Part shown: one piece after another, positions 46,501 to 60,100 of the stretch | Layout of the letters: each line of letters starts with the position of its first letter | Position numbering within the stretch: position 1 is the stretch's first letter | From: Prochilodus magdalenae | Lineage: Eukaryota > Chordata > Actinopteri > Characiformes > Prochilodontidae | Length of the DNA stretch: 64,000 nt | Assembly (NCBI GenBank): GCA_024036415.1 | Contig: JAMWET010000668.1 | Coordinates: 893,501-957,500, forward strand | Direction: 5' to 3' | The notes under the pieces: model-generated | Told to the model about the DNA's origin: nothing | Database searches by the model: none | Seen by the model: the letters and a program-made list of their open reading frames with translations, nothing else | Translations under genes and position numbers: made by a program

Positions 46501-49494
46501 GTAATTTCCTCATGTGTTTTTCAACAAACTGGAGATCCTCTTCCCATCTTTCCTTCTCAAATTCTCAAAGAATTGCAACAAAACTGCATCAGAATTATGC
46601 ACTATATACTAATGCTACACAGTATGTACTATGTACTACTTTTAATAGTACAGAGTTCGGCAGGCTAGTACACAAAATAAAAACAGGTTATTATTTTATT
46701 TTTTACTATTTTTACAGGTTATTTTGACTAAATTAGGTTGAACATTTATAGTCTTCTCTGGTCCCGCTACCACTATTTTAAAATTTTCCAGATGTAAGAA
46801 GCTCTTCCTTTTCTGTCTCCTGTTGCACTGTGGCACAACGGTGTATATAATTACCATGCTTAAAAATTCGCTTGGTTCTAAGTGTGCATTGTGAATTTTT
46901 GAGTATATGCAACTTTTACACTTGTAAAAGTATGTACTGTATTACATATTCAAAATATATTCAAAAACTAGTTTGTATTAGTATTGAGTGCACAACTGGG
47001 ACACAGCCTTAGCCTTTTGTTGGTACTTTTGCACCAAATCATGATTAACATCACCTGTTTAATTCCAGAGACTGCAGATACCGCCCTTAATTTGCATGTC
47101 TGTATGACCACAATCAGCACAGTAAAATGTATTAGCATGTATCTACCACTATATAAAAGGCACACAGGACTTATGTAACTTCATTGCTGGATGCAAAAAG
47201 TGTGCCAGCTTAAATTTTATATGTATGTTTTTATTCTGCTTGAAAAGGTAGTGAATGACAAATAAAATATGAATCTATGAATCTTTTACTTTGCATGATC
47301 ATCTGTGGTTCTCAAATTGCTCTTGACTGTTTGACACTTTTTTTCTTAATCTAAATGCACTGTGAGCTAGATTGAGGCAAAATTACTGGTTTGAGAACCA
47401 CTGCTTTACATATATATGCATTAACACAGACTTTCCCCTTGATCTTAAAGAGGAAAACATTCAAGATGTTAATTTAACATGCATATTTACTCAACAGGTT
47501 TTTATATTTTCACACTGCTATAGAGAGAAGCTTAAGTGTGAAATTTAAAAAAGCAAGGTAAAACAACAGCAAAGCAACCCTAGACCAGGCTATATCAGCT
47601 GCCTTTACCCAGTGCCTTTTCAAAGGACTCAATTCATTACTATTACGCAACTGGTAACTTCTTCTTTTTTTTATTTCTTTGCAATAGCATAATTTTAGCT
47701 CATATTAAAGTATTTTCACCTCGGCTGTGTGGACAGACGCCAGGTTAATGTCTTGAGCAGTCCTTGTGCTACACAGCACCACGATAAAACTGCATCACAG
47801 AAATCACAGTTTCACGCTTGTGCATGTGGTTTATTTGCATGGTGTGCCTTCTGTTGCAGAAATGCTACAGCCGTGCAGATACAGTGGACGCAAGTAAGAG
47901 GATACGCTCACCACAAGATCAACACCAGTCCCCAAATGCACATAGAGAATATGAGCTAAAGTTCAGCTCATTTCACCAGCTGAATTAACAATCACAAGTA
48001 ACACATTGAAAAGCTATGTTATACCTATAGGCAAAACACTTCTCTTTGACTTAGTCTTTGTTTTGAGTTTAACATCTCAATAAAATAAATAACTATTTCA
48101 ACTAAATGAGCAACAAATCAACAAATATTTCTTTGTTGTTATGTTATTCTGATTCTTTAAGAGGCTAAGCTGCATGGCATTTCTTAGTAGATAACCCACT
48201 AAATTGGTAATCCCACCAACATAGAGTTGTCTGACTGTCAGTAATCTGTTAGTTAATCTGTAAATAAAAGTGACTCACAGTGACGAGAGTTGTGGCCTTG
48301 CCTGTGTAGGGTGTTCCCAGCCCTCCCTGGCTCTGTTTCAATTTCTTAATTAGCTTCTCCTTATCAACTTCGACTTGCTACTTGGACGTGTCACACCTGA
48401 GTTAGTCAAGTGGCCAGTGGCAGAAAAAGGTAGAAGACAGTGAGGTCTTTAACCAAAACACACTGAGCCATGGAAGGTTAGTTTTAGTGAGCTAAAACTT
48501 TCTGGGAAAGTTCCATGGCTAAAGTTGATAAGATTTGTTAAAACAAACCCTGGAAGTCACCCTGGAAAACACTCTTGAGGTATTAAGTAGATAGATAAAT
48601 GCTATGTGAACCGCAATTAGGCACATTAACAGAGATGTAGTACAGTGTTTCATACTGTGTTGTTTAAAACAAGGCTCTCAATTTGATGTGCACTGGAACT
48701 GAACTATACATTCAACAGGGTGGAGCGAATAAAATACTCCTTGTATTACTGCTTATTGCAAGAGGTCTGATAAAATTAAAGAAGTCAAACTATCAAGCCC
48801 ACAATGAGGTCAGACAATCCCTCTTCCGTACCTCAAAAGTAAATACAAAGGGGAAAGCACATTGCTCATAATACATACTGGCTTACGTATAGCATGTTGT
48901 AATTCACGTCTGCATTGAGGTGTATATGGTTCATGTCTGGTTTGACATTTACTTAAAAATCGCTCATGTCACATTGGAGACAGGAAGAGTGTTTTGTTGC
49001 ATAATGTCAGTTTTTTTATGTTTCTATGCAATAGAATTTATATTTTTAACACTAAATGGCCAAACACATGCAAGAACTGCTCTGCTGTGAGTTGCATCAG
49101 AGTTATTTATGATAGCAATGTCCAGACACAGTCGGGGAAAAAAACTGGATGTGTGTGCTAACTACTTTGTGTCTCACATGAGGCTGATGTCAACTATTTA
49201 TTCATGAGTTTTATCTAATTTTCTAATTCCACCTTAAACAATGCAGCAGTTGCATTCTGCAGCCTTAGCCAACCACTGTTAACGGCAGTCTCTTCAATTT
49301 TTATTCCCAGCCTGGGTGAGTACAATGCAGCGCTGGCAACTTAATCTTAGAGTCATTAATACCAACTGTCTATAGCAAACTGCAGACAAGGGATTCAAGT
49401 ATTTAAAAAATAATTATTCTTTGTTCTTCATTGGCCTTTAAACGCTAACACTAATAGCTGAGGTAACATAGAAATGGGGGTGTAATGTTCTAGA
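46501..49494. other. AT-rich non-coding stretch
   Basis: No gene recognised. Short open frames (47729-47959 and others) overlap antisense frames and have no known domain. Confidence 0.5.
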
Positions 49495-49640
49495 AAGTTC
49501 TTAGAAAGTTTTTAGAGTCTTCTATAAGGGGATTTCCACACACACAGTAAAATATCTGCATAAATTGGTCACTGAGTCATTTAGAGTAGTTTGATGTAAA
49601 ATGCTAAAAACTCTTCTAGAAAATCTACCAACTCAGGCAT
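49495..49640 (-). repeat. Dispersed repeat, copy 4 of 4, inverted
   Basis: Reading the minus strand, TTTTACATCAAACTACTCTAAATGA is followed by TATGCAGATATTTTACTGTG and GGAAATCCCCTTATAG. These are the central, CATTTTGAAAA and GGAATTCCCCTTT blocks of the same family as at 14.4 kb, in the same order. Confidence 0.6.
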
Positions 49641-49748
49641 TTAGCCCATTTCACAGAAAATATCGAGATATATATCATGTGGCACCATTCGGCCTAAAAT
49701 TACTGAGATGGCCTATGGTCCATTTTGCTTAGCCCTAACTGACTTAAA

Positions 49749-50311
49749 ACACTGTGCAAATATCAAAGGCCATTCTTCACTTGTTCACCTGTTCATTTTC
49801 AGTTAAAATAACCATTAAGTACAATTACATATTTTCAGCAGCAGAAAAAGCTGAAAACATATTTAAGCAATAATTAATACAGAAGCCTCAACAAACAAAC
49901 AAGTTATTTTCATTGTTTAGTGTGTTCACTCATTACAGATTCCATTCTTTTCATAAGACCCGCTGTCGGTTTTTCAAAGAAATTCGTAGGGATATTTTTC
50001 CAGACCTTAAAAGTTAAATCCTAGTAGTTTGTTGCATTTTCTGCTTCTCATGGTCCAAGTAACCACAAACACGATCAATGGTTTTAATATCTAGACTCCG
50101 GGGTTGCCTGGGCACACTGGGTACTGTTTATCGGGTGGGCTATCAGCTATCCAATGATCCTGTTTTCTCTACTGCTTTTAGTTATTTATGAACTCAGAAA
50201 TATCTCTTGGCAAATTAATCACTTTATCTTAATAGCCAGCTTGAATTGAAATTGACTGAATTGAATTGATAAAAGAAGAGTAATCTTTGGCTTTTGCACA
50301 GTACTGTGTGT
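49749..50311 (-). mobile_element. Short Tc1-like relic with matching ends
   Basis: The left end, ACACTGTGCAAATATCAAAGGC (from 49749), is matched by the right end read inversely, ACTGTGCAAAAGCCAAAGAT (to about 50308). Between them the minus strand still shows a degraded transposase C-terminus: L-D-I-K-T-I-D-R-V-C-G-Y-L-D-H-E-K-Q-K (about 50095-50035) and GKISLRISLKN (about 50005-49970). At about 560 bp it is far below autonomous size. Confidence 0.65.
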
Positions 50312-53300
50312 AAAATATACATTTTGTGTTGATGTGAATGCACTTCGAACATACCACTAAGGCTAGAAATTCAGTTAAACACTACTAAGGCTCCATTCAT
50401 AATAAAATTCATAATAAAAAAGTGTCTGGGGTTCTACAGGGGTACGAATGATATATATGTGTTATAGCATGTGCGATCATAATTATAAGCATATAGTATC
50501 GTATTGTAACAAGTTTAATGGAAATGATGATATGTACTGTCATTTTGCCCAGCCTTGCATCTACTGACAAACAAAAAAAAAAACAAAGAAGACTCAAGAT
50601 CTGGGCTAGAGCTCTGAAATAATTTTATGACTTCTTCCTCTTCACAGCAAACCTGTATTAAATTTGCTTTTAATCATTTATTTAATCTTCCGGTGGTTAA
50701 CCCACACCCCCACCCCAGCAGTTTTTCCCGTATTAGGAGCTAACTGCGCAAGATCTTAAGACATCTAACAAATACCACTGCCCAGGTCCTGGTGCAGTTT
50801 CATTCTCCCTCTCCCTATATTGAGATATAAACGCAATAACTGTGCAAAAACGAAACAACTTTTATTTGAAGAATAAAGTCAAGCAGGACTATGAATGTCT
50901 ATCAAATGTCATGTTTATTCATGTGTCTGTCCCGTGTTTCTTCTGTGTGTCTCACACACCTCACACTTGTCTTTTAATCTCAATCTGAAATCTGAATTTC
51001 AACCCTGCACCTTTGATCTCTAGTTTCCAGGAATGATAGCAAGAACTACAGCGTAATGCTGTGTAGGCTGTATTGGAGGAGTCTTTTTGAATACTCTGAC
51101 ATTTCATTCTGACTCTAACGATATGAATACACTGAGCTGTAAGCTTACTTTTAATTATAATTTATAAGATCTATACAGTAACCACTATTATTTATACAGT
51201 AAGTACTATGAAAGTAAAGGTTAGGTGGTTTTGAAGACCAAGGAAAGGAAGTCTGAAACCACCTACAGTTCCATTCCTAAAAATAAACATGGATGGATCA
51301 TATTAACCGCACTTCTACATAACATAAAATTTTACTGCCAAGTACAGTAAAAGGATACAAACATGTTAGGGCCGGGTGATAAAATGATAATGATAATTAT
51401 TGTGAAATATTATTGTGAACTTTTCTTAATAGAAATATAACAAATGAACAAAAGAATTTCAATGTAATAGCCTATTTAAAGAATTCTGCTTTCTTGAGGG
51501 CCTTGGTAGCATTTCCACTGCAAGACAAGTGACATTACTTTGTTGTTGACACCAGAGGGTGCACTTCCAAGTTTTTGACAGAGAGAGGCAGGAGGGAGCA
51601 AGGTCTGGGACAGGGCTTGAATGGAATGATTGTCAATCTTGTTTTCCTGCAACCAAATGTGTGACGTGCCATGTAACTGTACGTTAAAGCTAATTCACTT
51701 TTATCCCAACAATTTTTAGTAATGTTAAAATACTTCTCCTCAACATAACTACAGTCAAAATACTATCCCCGGTTTCTATCAGCTGGCAAACAATGCACAG
51801 AACAAGCAAACTGATGTTGTTATAGTGAACTGCATAGATCAAAGCAATCAAAAAACAGCGATTACACACGCCTAAAAAAGGACGTTGCAGGTAAAGCTCT
51901 GAGGTCTTTTACATAGCCAATGTCTACATACTGCAGATTTCTTGCGGCAATTCCACCATCAAGTTACTGGAATAGAATAGAGAAATCAAAGAAGTCTGCT
52001 AGCTTGTTTTTGAATGTTAGTGATATGCTGGATAATATCAGTGATATTCAATGATATGCAATATTAGTGATATTAGTAATATGCTGTAAAATGGATGTGG
52101 TACGAATGATAGGAGCATGGCCTGTGATCCATCCCAGACCAGGTCAGTTATTGTCTTTTGTTTGTGCTGACCTGAAGTTGGCCTACCAGTGGCCACTAGG
52201 AAGCTAAAGCTTTCTTTTTAGCTTGTAATAACGGCTACGCTGGGAAACTATCTTTCTCAGACTTTTCCATGGCATATTTGTGAAATACTTGCTGGAAGGT
52301 GTTTGTCCTGTCATGACCATAAAAGATAAAAACATCAATTAACCATTTTTTTAAAACTTTTGCTGAGAAGCAAAAATCAGCCTGTAAGCTTGAAAAAATA
52401 ATGATTTGACATTTATCATGATAAATATTGATATCGACCAATTTTTTAACATTTATGTTGAAGAATGCCCTTTAAGATTAAAGTTAGTACACTGCTGATC
52501 TCCTATAGGCCAAACACTTATATCCAAGCACTTATGGTATAATATATTGCATCAAACGTCTGAACAAATTGTATATTTTGTTCAATTTCTAAGCAAAAAT
52601 AACTACACATCCTACACATTTGCTGTTTATTTGCTGAGTTTAACAACCTGGAGAAAAGAAAAACATTCAAAGTGGCCTGTACAAAGGCTATTCGTTTTAT
52701 TTTTACCACAATATGTTACACTGAGTAAATAAGTTGGTGCACTAAAAATGCTGAAAAGCTTTTAAGTGTGTTACCTATGAAAAATGTTGGGTTCAAATCT
52801 TTCCACACAACTTCATTTCTACAGATTTCACCAGTCGTTCAGAAACACCTTATTCAGCTCACCAAAGACCTCTTGGGAAAATGATAAAACATCTGGAGAG
52901 GTTGATTAAGGTTGAATCATGAAGACAGATCTTCAGAAGCAAGGCTGTGGCTGCTGTTGTAAATAAAAATGTGCTGCCACCTTGTGAAATAACATGGTAA
53001 TATGAATGTGTTAGTCAAGGAAAATCTAAATCATTAATCCTTCTTCTTTTCTTTCCATATGCTGATCTATAAATGAGTGGACCAATTAATGGATACAGCA
53101 ACAGTGTTACTGATAGGAAGGATACTACAGAAATGCATAATACAGTGTAAAGCCAAATGTTAAGGTTTTTAATACTGTTGTGTAGCACTATTTCTGTCTA
53201 GAAATGGTACATACACAGTTGCATATGCCCCATGCTTCCCTTTTTTCTATGTATGTTAGACAAATGACTTTTGGAGGGATCTTGAATAATACAGAAGTGG

Positions 53301-53899
53301 TAGCACACATCACCTAAACACACATTAATCCGAAACCTTGTCGGATTTGTCCATCAAACATTGTTTAAATTTCTTCTGTATAAAATGTAGTCACCGATAT
53401 AACTGTTGTACAAATGCAATTTTACCTGCTACATTTGTGGCACAATAGTCATGGAAATAAGATAATCCTGTTCTGAAGGTGTATTTTGAACTTGCTAGCT
53501 AGCAAGCTAAAGCAGAAGAAAGCCAGAAAGCTAATGTTACTGATAGGAATCTAAATATTACTGACATGGAGGTCATGAGGTATGATATGCTTGCAAAGTC
53601 ATACTGGGCAAATGAAAACATAAATAAATACATACATACATAAATGAAGGAAGGGACATGTACATAGACATACATACATGAGATATTTGCATTTTGTGCA
53701 AAGCTGACAAACACTCTATATGCTGGAAATATGTGAAATAACTGTACTACATTTATACAAATTTTTTAACTGCACACATTTCAGTGACTGGACTGAACAC
53801 ACACACAGACTTATCTTTTAAATCTGTCTACACATAAACTTAAGGAGTACAATGTTTACATTTATACCAAATATGGACATAACTGCTGCTAAAAAAAAC
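50312..53899. other. AT-rich non-coding stretch
   Basis: No gene recognised. Parts near 51370 (GGGCCGGGTGATAAAATGATAA) and 50520-50550 (CATTTTGCCCAGCC) resemble frequent fish MITE sequences, but the matches are too short to define elements. TA/CATA-rich simple sequence occurs near 53620-53680. Confidence 0.45.
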
Positions 53900-54135
53900 A
53901 ATGTTCATCTATAAAAAATGGACACAACCACACTTTACTGCTCCCACTACCACTGTCCCCTCCCTGTATTTATTGTTTGCTGTTTTGTATATTGTAAATG
54001 GTCTTGTGTATTTATTGTATATATCCTATTATTGTTCAGTGTAGCACCTTGGTCCTGGAGGAATGTCGTTTTGTTTCACTGTGTACTGTACACCACTGTA
54101 TATGGTTGAAATGACAGTAAAACCTACTTGACTCG
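53900..54135 (+). mobile_element. LINE 3' end (CR1/L2-type tail)
   Basis: The segment GTAGCACCTTGGTCCTGGAG (54041-54060), then TTGTTTCACTGTGTACTGTA, TATATGGTTGAAATGACAGT and AAAACCTACTTGACTCGACT, is the untranslated tail typical of fish CR1/L2-type LINEs. Their 3' ends read GAAATGACAATAAA-x-x-CTTGACTTGAC. Only the tail is present, as expected from 5'-truncated LINE insertion. Confidence 0.7.
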
Positions 54136-54247
54136 ACTGGACTAGTGCCTCAATACATCACTTTGCCAGTAGATGGTGCTACTGTGCCTAGTAATTGTTA
54201 TTGCCGGAAATTTAGCAAAATTCAGTGCATTAGTCATGGATGACATA

Positions 54248-54850
54248 CACCCATCAGCCATAATACTAAAACCACCTCCTTGCACCTAGACTCACCGTCC
54301 ATTTTATCAGCTCCACCTACTATATAGAAACACTTTCTAATTCTGCAACTCACATCACAGATTGTAGTTCATCTGTTTCTCTGCATACTTGTTATCCCCC
54401 TTTTCCCTGTTTATTAAACGGTCAGGAACCCCACAGGACAACTACAGAGCAGGCATTATGGGGGAGGTGAATCTTTCTTAACACTGCCGTAACACTCACA
54501 TGATGGTGTGGAGTTTGTGTTGTGCTGGTGGGAGTGAATCAGACACAGCAGTCCTGCTGGACTTTATGAACACCACTTACTGTCCACTCTATTGGATACT
54601 CCTACCTTGCTAGTCCACCTAAGATTTAGATGTAAAATCAGAGATGATAGCTCAACTGCTGCTGCACAGTACCTGCATGATACCTTCTCTGTGGTGGTTC
54701 TGTGGGGATCCTGACCATTGAAAAAGGTCTCGACTACAGGCTGTAATTGTAGAACTACAAGGTGCACCTACAGTATGTGGTAAGTGGAGCTGATATGGAT
54801 AAAAAGAGTAGATACATTGAGGTGGTCATAATGTTATGACTGGTCAGTGT
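54248..54850 (+). mobile_element. MITE with long imperfect inverted repeats
   Basis: The left end (ACACCCATCAGCCATAATAC, 54247 on) and the inverse of the right end (ACACTGACCAGTCATAACAT) match at about three quarters of the positions over 32 bases. The similarity continues inward through a shared ATCAGCTCCAC block about 100 bases deep. The interior matches the fragment at 1.36-1.56 kb in inverse orientation. No coding capacity. The superfamily is not clear from the ends alone. Confidence 0.75.
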
Positions 54851-56574
54851 CAAATAAGAACAAGAATATTCAATTCATATGAGAAAAAAGCTTTTACATT
54901 TGTTGTCCAATAAGATTGAAGGTTAAATTCATCACCAGAATTACAAAAGCATTACAAACTTTAACTGCAATCTATACAGTGACTGACAATAATTTCCAGC
55001 AGTGTTGACAGGATCATAATGATAGTACTGGTTGTTAGATAAACTAGCATGCAATGGGTGCAATAGAATTGAAAGTATATTTATAATACATGGAACTGAC
55101 ATACTGTGGACCTCAAACACTGTTATGTCTTCCTATAAATATGAATACTGCATTTACAAAATAGGAAAATGAAACTGGCCAATTCCAAAATCCTAAACTG
55201 TGATGTAACAATCTTGACTAATTTAAATTAACATTTATGCCCCCAAAATTGACATATACCAGCTCACACTCTAGCCTAACGAAACAGACTTTCTTTGTCA
55301 AGAAATCTGTCTTTACACATTGTGAGGGGGATGTTGGCACTTGTCATACCCTTCCTAGCAAGCCGACCGTGGGCATGGTTGATTTTTGTCAATAAACAAA
55401 GCTGAAGCTGGCTTCCTATTCACCAGCGTTTTAATCAAATGTTCTGTTCCACCTTAAATGCCACGGCTTGAACCAGCATGTAACTGCGACACCTTTGAAA
55501 AAGAAAGGATTTTTTTCCCAAACAATTTGGCCAATAGAACGGCAGCTTCAGCTCCCGCATCTTTAGCAACATCCCCGGCAACTTAAATTCACAGTTGTTT
55601 GCTCAGTTTATTTCATTCTGGGCAGTTTCTCACAACCAAGTAGCAGCCATGCTGCATAGTTGTAACCACTTTCTGATGGTTGTAGCAGATCTTACATAGG
55701 AAGTTGAGCTACAACTTCAATTTACATTGTGTTGTAGTCACGGTCAAAAGCAGCATAGTTAAGAAGATACTATAAAGATTTGTTTTACTTGCACAAAGGT
55801 TAATTTTATTTTTATTTCTATTTATGTGTCCGTTTTGCTACTGTTTCTGAAATCAGAGCCAACAGCTTATTTCATTCTAGGCCAAAGCATAGTGTGCAAA
55901 TGAGCATGTAAAACCCCATCTCAGCCACGGACCTTTTTGTAGACGGCAGAGAACAACTTAAAATGCTGAATAAATACTTTCTATAGCACATTCATGTGTT
56001 TCAGGCACTCTAAGACATAACAGCCAATGTTTAAATGACTGTCACCCTACACCCGCCATATGAAGAAGTCAGCATAAACAGCCACAAGAATTTGTTTCCG
56101 CTGTGGTGTTGAAAGCTTATCTTTGTTGCCAATGGCAGCAGCTTTTGCATCAGGCCTTAAGCAATAAAAATGACAAAAATGTGGGAGAGCAAAACCTACC
56201 ACTCAACTAACTAGTCTACATCTACATCTTCAGAACACAACTCTGCATAAAACACTGTCCCAGTATAAAAATGTTGCATATGCATAGAGTAATGTACCCC
56301 AGGATAACAGCTATATTGCAAATATGGTTAGTTGCTATGGCAAAATGCATGCAAACACAAAACAAGCTAAAAAATACCTATTTTTTTGTCAGATGCAAAA
56401 TGCAAACCGTCTATGTGCTTCAGCATTTACAGCTGCACCTTTTAACAGATACCAGGCAGGATATCCTCTGCTTAACAACTTCCTTTTTTACACGTCCCTG
56501 ACTCCAGTTGTAGCCTGCCTCTATCAGAACGTACAACTGATTTGACATCAGATAACACTTTCATTGTATCACCA
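54851..56574. other. Non-coding stretch
   Basis: No gene or repeat recognised in this AT-rich stretch. Confidence 0.5.
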
Positions 56575-56619
56575 CCACTGCATTCACTAACACTACAACT
56601 GTTACTACAAACATAACCT

Positions 56620-56656
<37 letters not shown>

Positions 56657-56775
56657 CGTTAGTACTAGCAATGCTGCTACTATTTCTATTATGCTTACTA
56701 CAAAAACAACAACTACCACTACTACTACTACTACTACTATTACTACTACTGCTTCTGTTACTACTGATACTGGTC
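56575..56775. repeat. ACT triplet microsatellite
   Basis: There are two ACT-rich tracts, about 56624-56656 and 56711-56750, joined by interrupted ACT/ACA triplets. The motif is the reverse complement of the AGT motif of the 24-26 kb array. The Ser-rich open frame that it creates on the minus strand (56472-56777) is a by-product. Confidence 0.9.
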
Positions 56776-56779
56776 AAAC

Positions 56780-57110
56780 TCTTGCCATTCTAATTGACTA
56801 ATTCATTAGCCACATCAAAACAATCACCAAAACAACATTTTGCCATCTTAAAAATATAACTAGATTTAAAAGTTTGGTATCCCAACAAAACACAGAGGAG
56901 CTCATCAATGCTTATTTTTCTCTAGCAGAGCGGACTATTATAATGGCCTCTCAACTGGATTTCCCAAAAAGGCAATTAAACAGCTACAGCTCATTCAGAA
57001 TGCTGCTTTAAACCAGGACCAGGAGGATCATGTAACTATAGTTCTACCATTTTACATAAGCTAACTGCTAGTTGCAGAATAGATTTAATAACTTTAATAT
57101 AAGATTTAAT
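56780..57110 (+). mobile_element. LINE fragment (Rex1/CR1-like reverse transcriptase C-terminus)
   Basis: The plus strand shows a decayed version of the conserved block S-x-x-D-Y-C-N-x-L-x-x-G-L-P-K-K-x-I-x-Q-L-Q-L-I-Q-N-A-A-A. The nucleotide stretch CGGACTATTATAATGGCCTC (56930 on), followed by GGATTTCCCAAAAAGGCAAT and TACAGCTCATTCAGAATGCT, matches it closely. Upstream and downstream blocks of the same region are present but frameshifted. Confidence 0.75.
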
Positions 57111-60100
57111 AACTTTTATAACTTGAATAGAAGTGATATATTAGTCTATAAATAATATAATTTAGAATCAGAATAACCCTCTGATTTGTTTAAAGAACAT
57201 AAGTAGTTGTCTTATATGCATTGATACAGGTCACCAAATAGAGCCCAGAGTGTTAAAGCAGTTAAAGTAATCCACGTTTAACTGAACAGCATGACTTAAT
57301 TAAAACTTTTTAATTGTTCCTAGATGGTGTGCAGATATGGCATGCACTGTTGACACACGTGGTCAAAGGAGCGTGATTCAGCATGAGCCTGGTCTTTGTG
57401 CTTGACTTTATTCAAACTCTTTCTTTCTCGATTTTGTGATGTCATAACTGCGAAACAAACATCAGAATGATGTTTCTTATTTCTTGTATGACTGGCATTT
57501 GCAAAAGAACACGAAACTGAAAAAAAAAAGGCTCCCTTGAATGTCGTGACTGTTGTGGTTGGGGTTTTTACGACTGCTGTATCGTTGTATCTTTGAAGAG
57601 CTTTAACCTCTTCAACTTGTTTTCTTCTTTGAACTTTGGGTTCCATGAACAATACCAAGAACGTACAGCAGACATTTCTGTAGGCTGTATTTTGTTTCAG
57701 AATGTTCCCTACACAGACATATCACTCTGATACTTTATCTAGTGTTATGATAATAAATTCCTTCACCCACTGGCATCTTACTCAGTTACTGACCTAGATT
57801 GACAGTAACTACGAAGCATCTTACAGTAACTGCTAATAATTACACAATTTCTGCTCTGATGTATTTAGCAGTGACTATGAATTATACAGTAACTACTATG
57901 AATTATACAACTATTATTAGTAATTGAGATATGAGTGACAGAGCTTTACAAATGATGAATTGAAAAGTGCGCCCACATACAAGGCCCTTGGGCACCTGAA
58001 AAACAAGTTTTCCTCTCATTGCACAATATGGTGGGAGGAGATCATAATAATGAAGGACCTACTCCAATTTACTTGCAACGTTGCCGTAAACGCACTTATT
58101 TATAAACACATTTATTTTCCATGAATAAAAGACCACTTTTAAACACCTGACATGTCACACTATTTTGTAATTTATAAAACAATAGCAAACTAAATCATTT
58201 CAGAAGAGCTGTTTTTTTAAACTGGTGTAAACATGGGTACATTTCAATATCAAACAATATCAAAAGGGTAATGTTTGCTCAGTTTATAAACGGACAATTT
58301 TCTTTTCCAAGTGATTGTTAAAAGCACATATTGTTACACTCTTGGCTCTGCAATCATTGCGTAACTAAAGCTATTTGTTACTTTATTATTAGTGGGTGCT
58401 GTGGCTTCTGTTCACACGGTGGCAGAAATGTCACATCCTTTATTATTAAGGGTTTTACAACAAAACCATACAATTCCAATACACCTAAGATGCAAGAAAT
58501 TAAACATGGATTTTACAGTCTAGTTTCCAAACACACCTTGGCCAGAACTCATGTCCAACTCATACTGACAGGCAAAAATGTATGCATTTGAAAGCAGGGG
58601 GCAAAAAAAATCTCTTCAATCTCTTATTTTCTTAATTTCTTATGATGCTAACAAAAAGCAACTACGTTTTTTCCAAGTTAATTATTATTATTCTCATCTA
58701 CTACCCAATGTCAAAATCAAAACATATTTAAACCTAAAGAGACATAAAGGGCTCTCTAAAACATGAAACTGTGTACTGGACATAAATTGCAGGTATGGGT
58801 TTTATGTACATAAACAATGCAAGCTGAACATGGAGTTACACTGAGCTGGTAATATGTTCATAAGGAAGTTGTGCCTAGTAGATAACCCATAAAACTAGCC
58901 ACCCCCATGAAAGCAAAGCATCCTAGTCTATTAGTATTTAGCATCTTAGTAAATCTGGTCTTAGGTTTTGGTTGAATTTTAAGGAATCGCTGGTTTTAAG
59001 AACTTAATTGTTCTTTTTATCATAGTATGCAAAACACAACAACATATAATTACCTCCAGCTCCAATAACGTCTAACTTTAGTTATAAGAGAAGGAATATG
59101 CTTAACACTGTAGTTTCTACAGTGTTAAACTTGGTAATGAATACTGATTCGATTTTGATGCACTGCAGAGTTAAAGATGTACCAGTTAGCCCATTTTTAT
59201 CCATGGCAATCTTTAGTAATATAAGCACAGTGGAACAGTAGTTAGTCAGAGTGTCATGTGAGAGTGAGTCATGAGAAGTCACCCACTGGACTCTGGTCTC
59301 TTAAGGCTTCAGGACACCTTTAAAAAGTCCAAGTACCCATGATCTACTCACATAAATCAATGTTGTCACTGTTTCTACAAAAAAACTCACTGGCAAATAA
59401 TGATGCTGAATGTTGAGAACAAAATCATCAGCAATTTTACAAGTGGAAAATTAAGGTGGATAATTCAAAGCTCCTCTAGAAATATGGAAAAGTATCATGT
59501 CTATAGCAACCCATAAGCCCCCCTCAAAAGGAATCAGTTCCCTAAACATCATGACTGTGCCTCTAAGATGCAGACAGACCAAGAAACCCAACCACTCATT
59601 CCTCAAACACTATGTATAGCACAACATCTCAAGCAGCTTACTGAAAAGCTGGGCAAAACCTCCACACATAAAAAGATGGTTGTTTAGGAGTTCTTCATGA
59701 AAGGCAGTTGTGTTATTAAGAAACCGTACAGGCTTACATTGTTCTTTGAAGGGTGAAATGGTGCTTCAGCTTGATAGAGCTCATGTTGTGTATAGTTCCA
59801 TACAGAGCTTTTTTGAAATTGGCTTTATATCACCTAAAACAGGTTTTGCTACTGTTACAATGCCAACTACAGCAAAAGTGTGTTCCCTATAAATCTCAAG
59901 GACAGAATGTGACAGAATGTAGCATTACATCTACCATGAAGATGGTATCAAGGCATCCTGCAAGGAGGTGTGAAAACATTTTCAGTTTAAAGTTTTCTGA
60001 AATTCTAGCAAGTGCGAAAACCACTTACCACTTTGTGTGATCTCAACAAGCTGAACCATACACACGCTTTGCATGACTGATAATAGAACTGTTGCTTGGA

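Noticed and set aside
56472..56777. Serine-rich 101-codon minus-strand protein
   Set aside because: Product of the ACT microsatellite read in reverse.
57320..57658. 112-codon minus-strand gene
   Set aside because: No recognisable domain, promoter or splice support, and length is within chance expectation for this much sequence.
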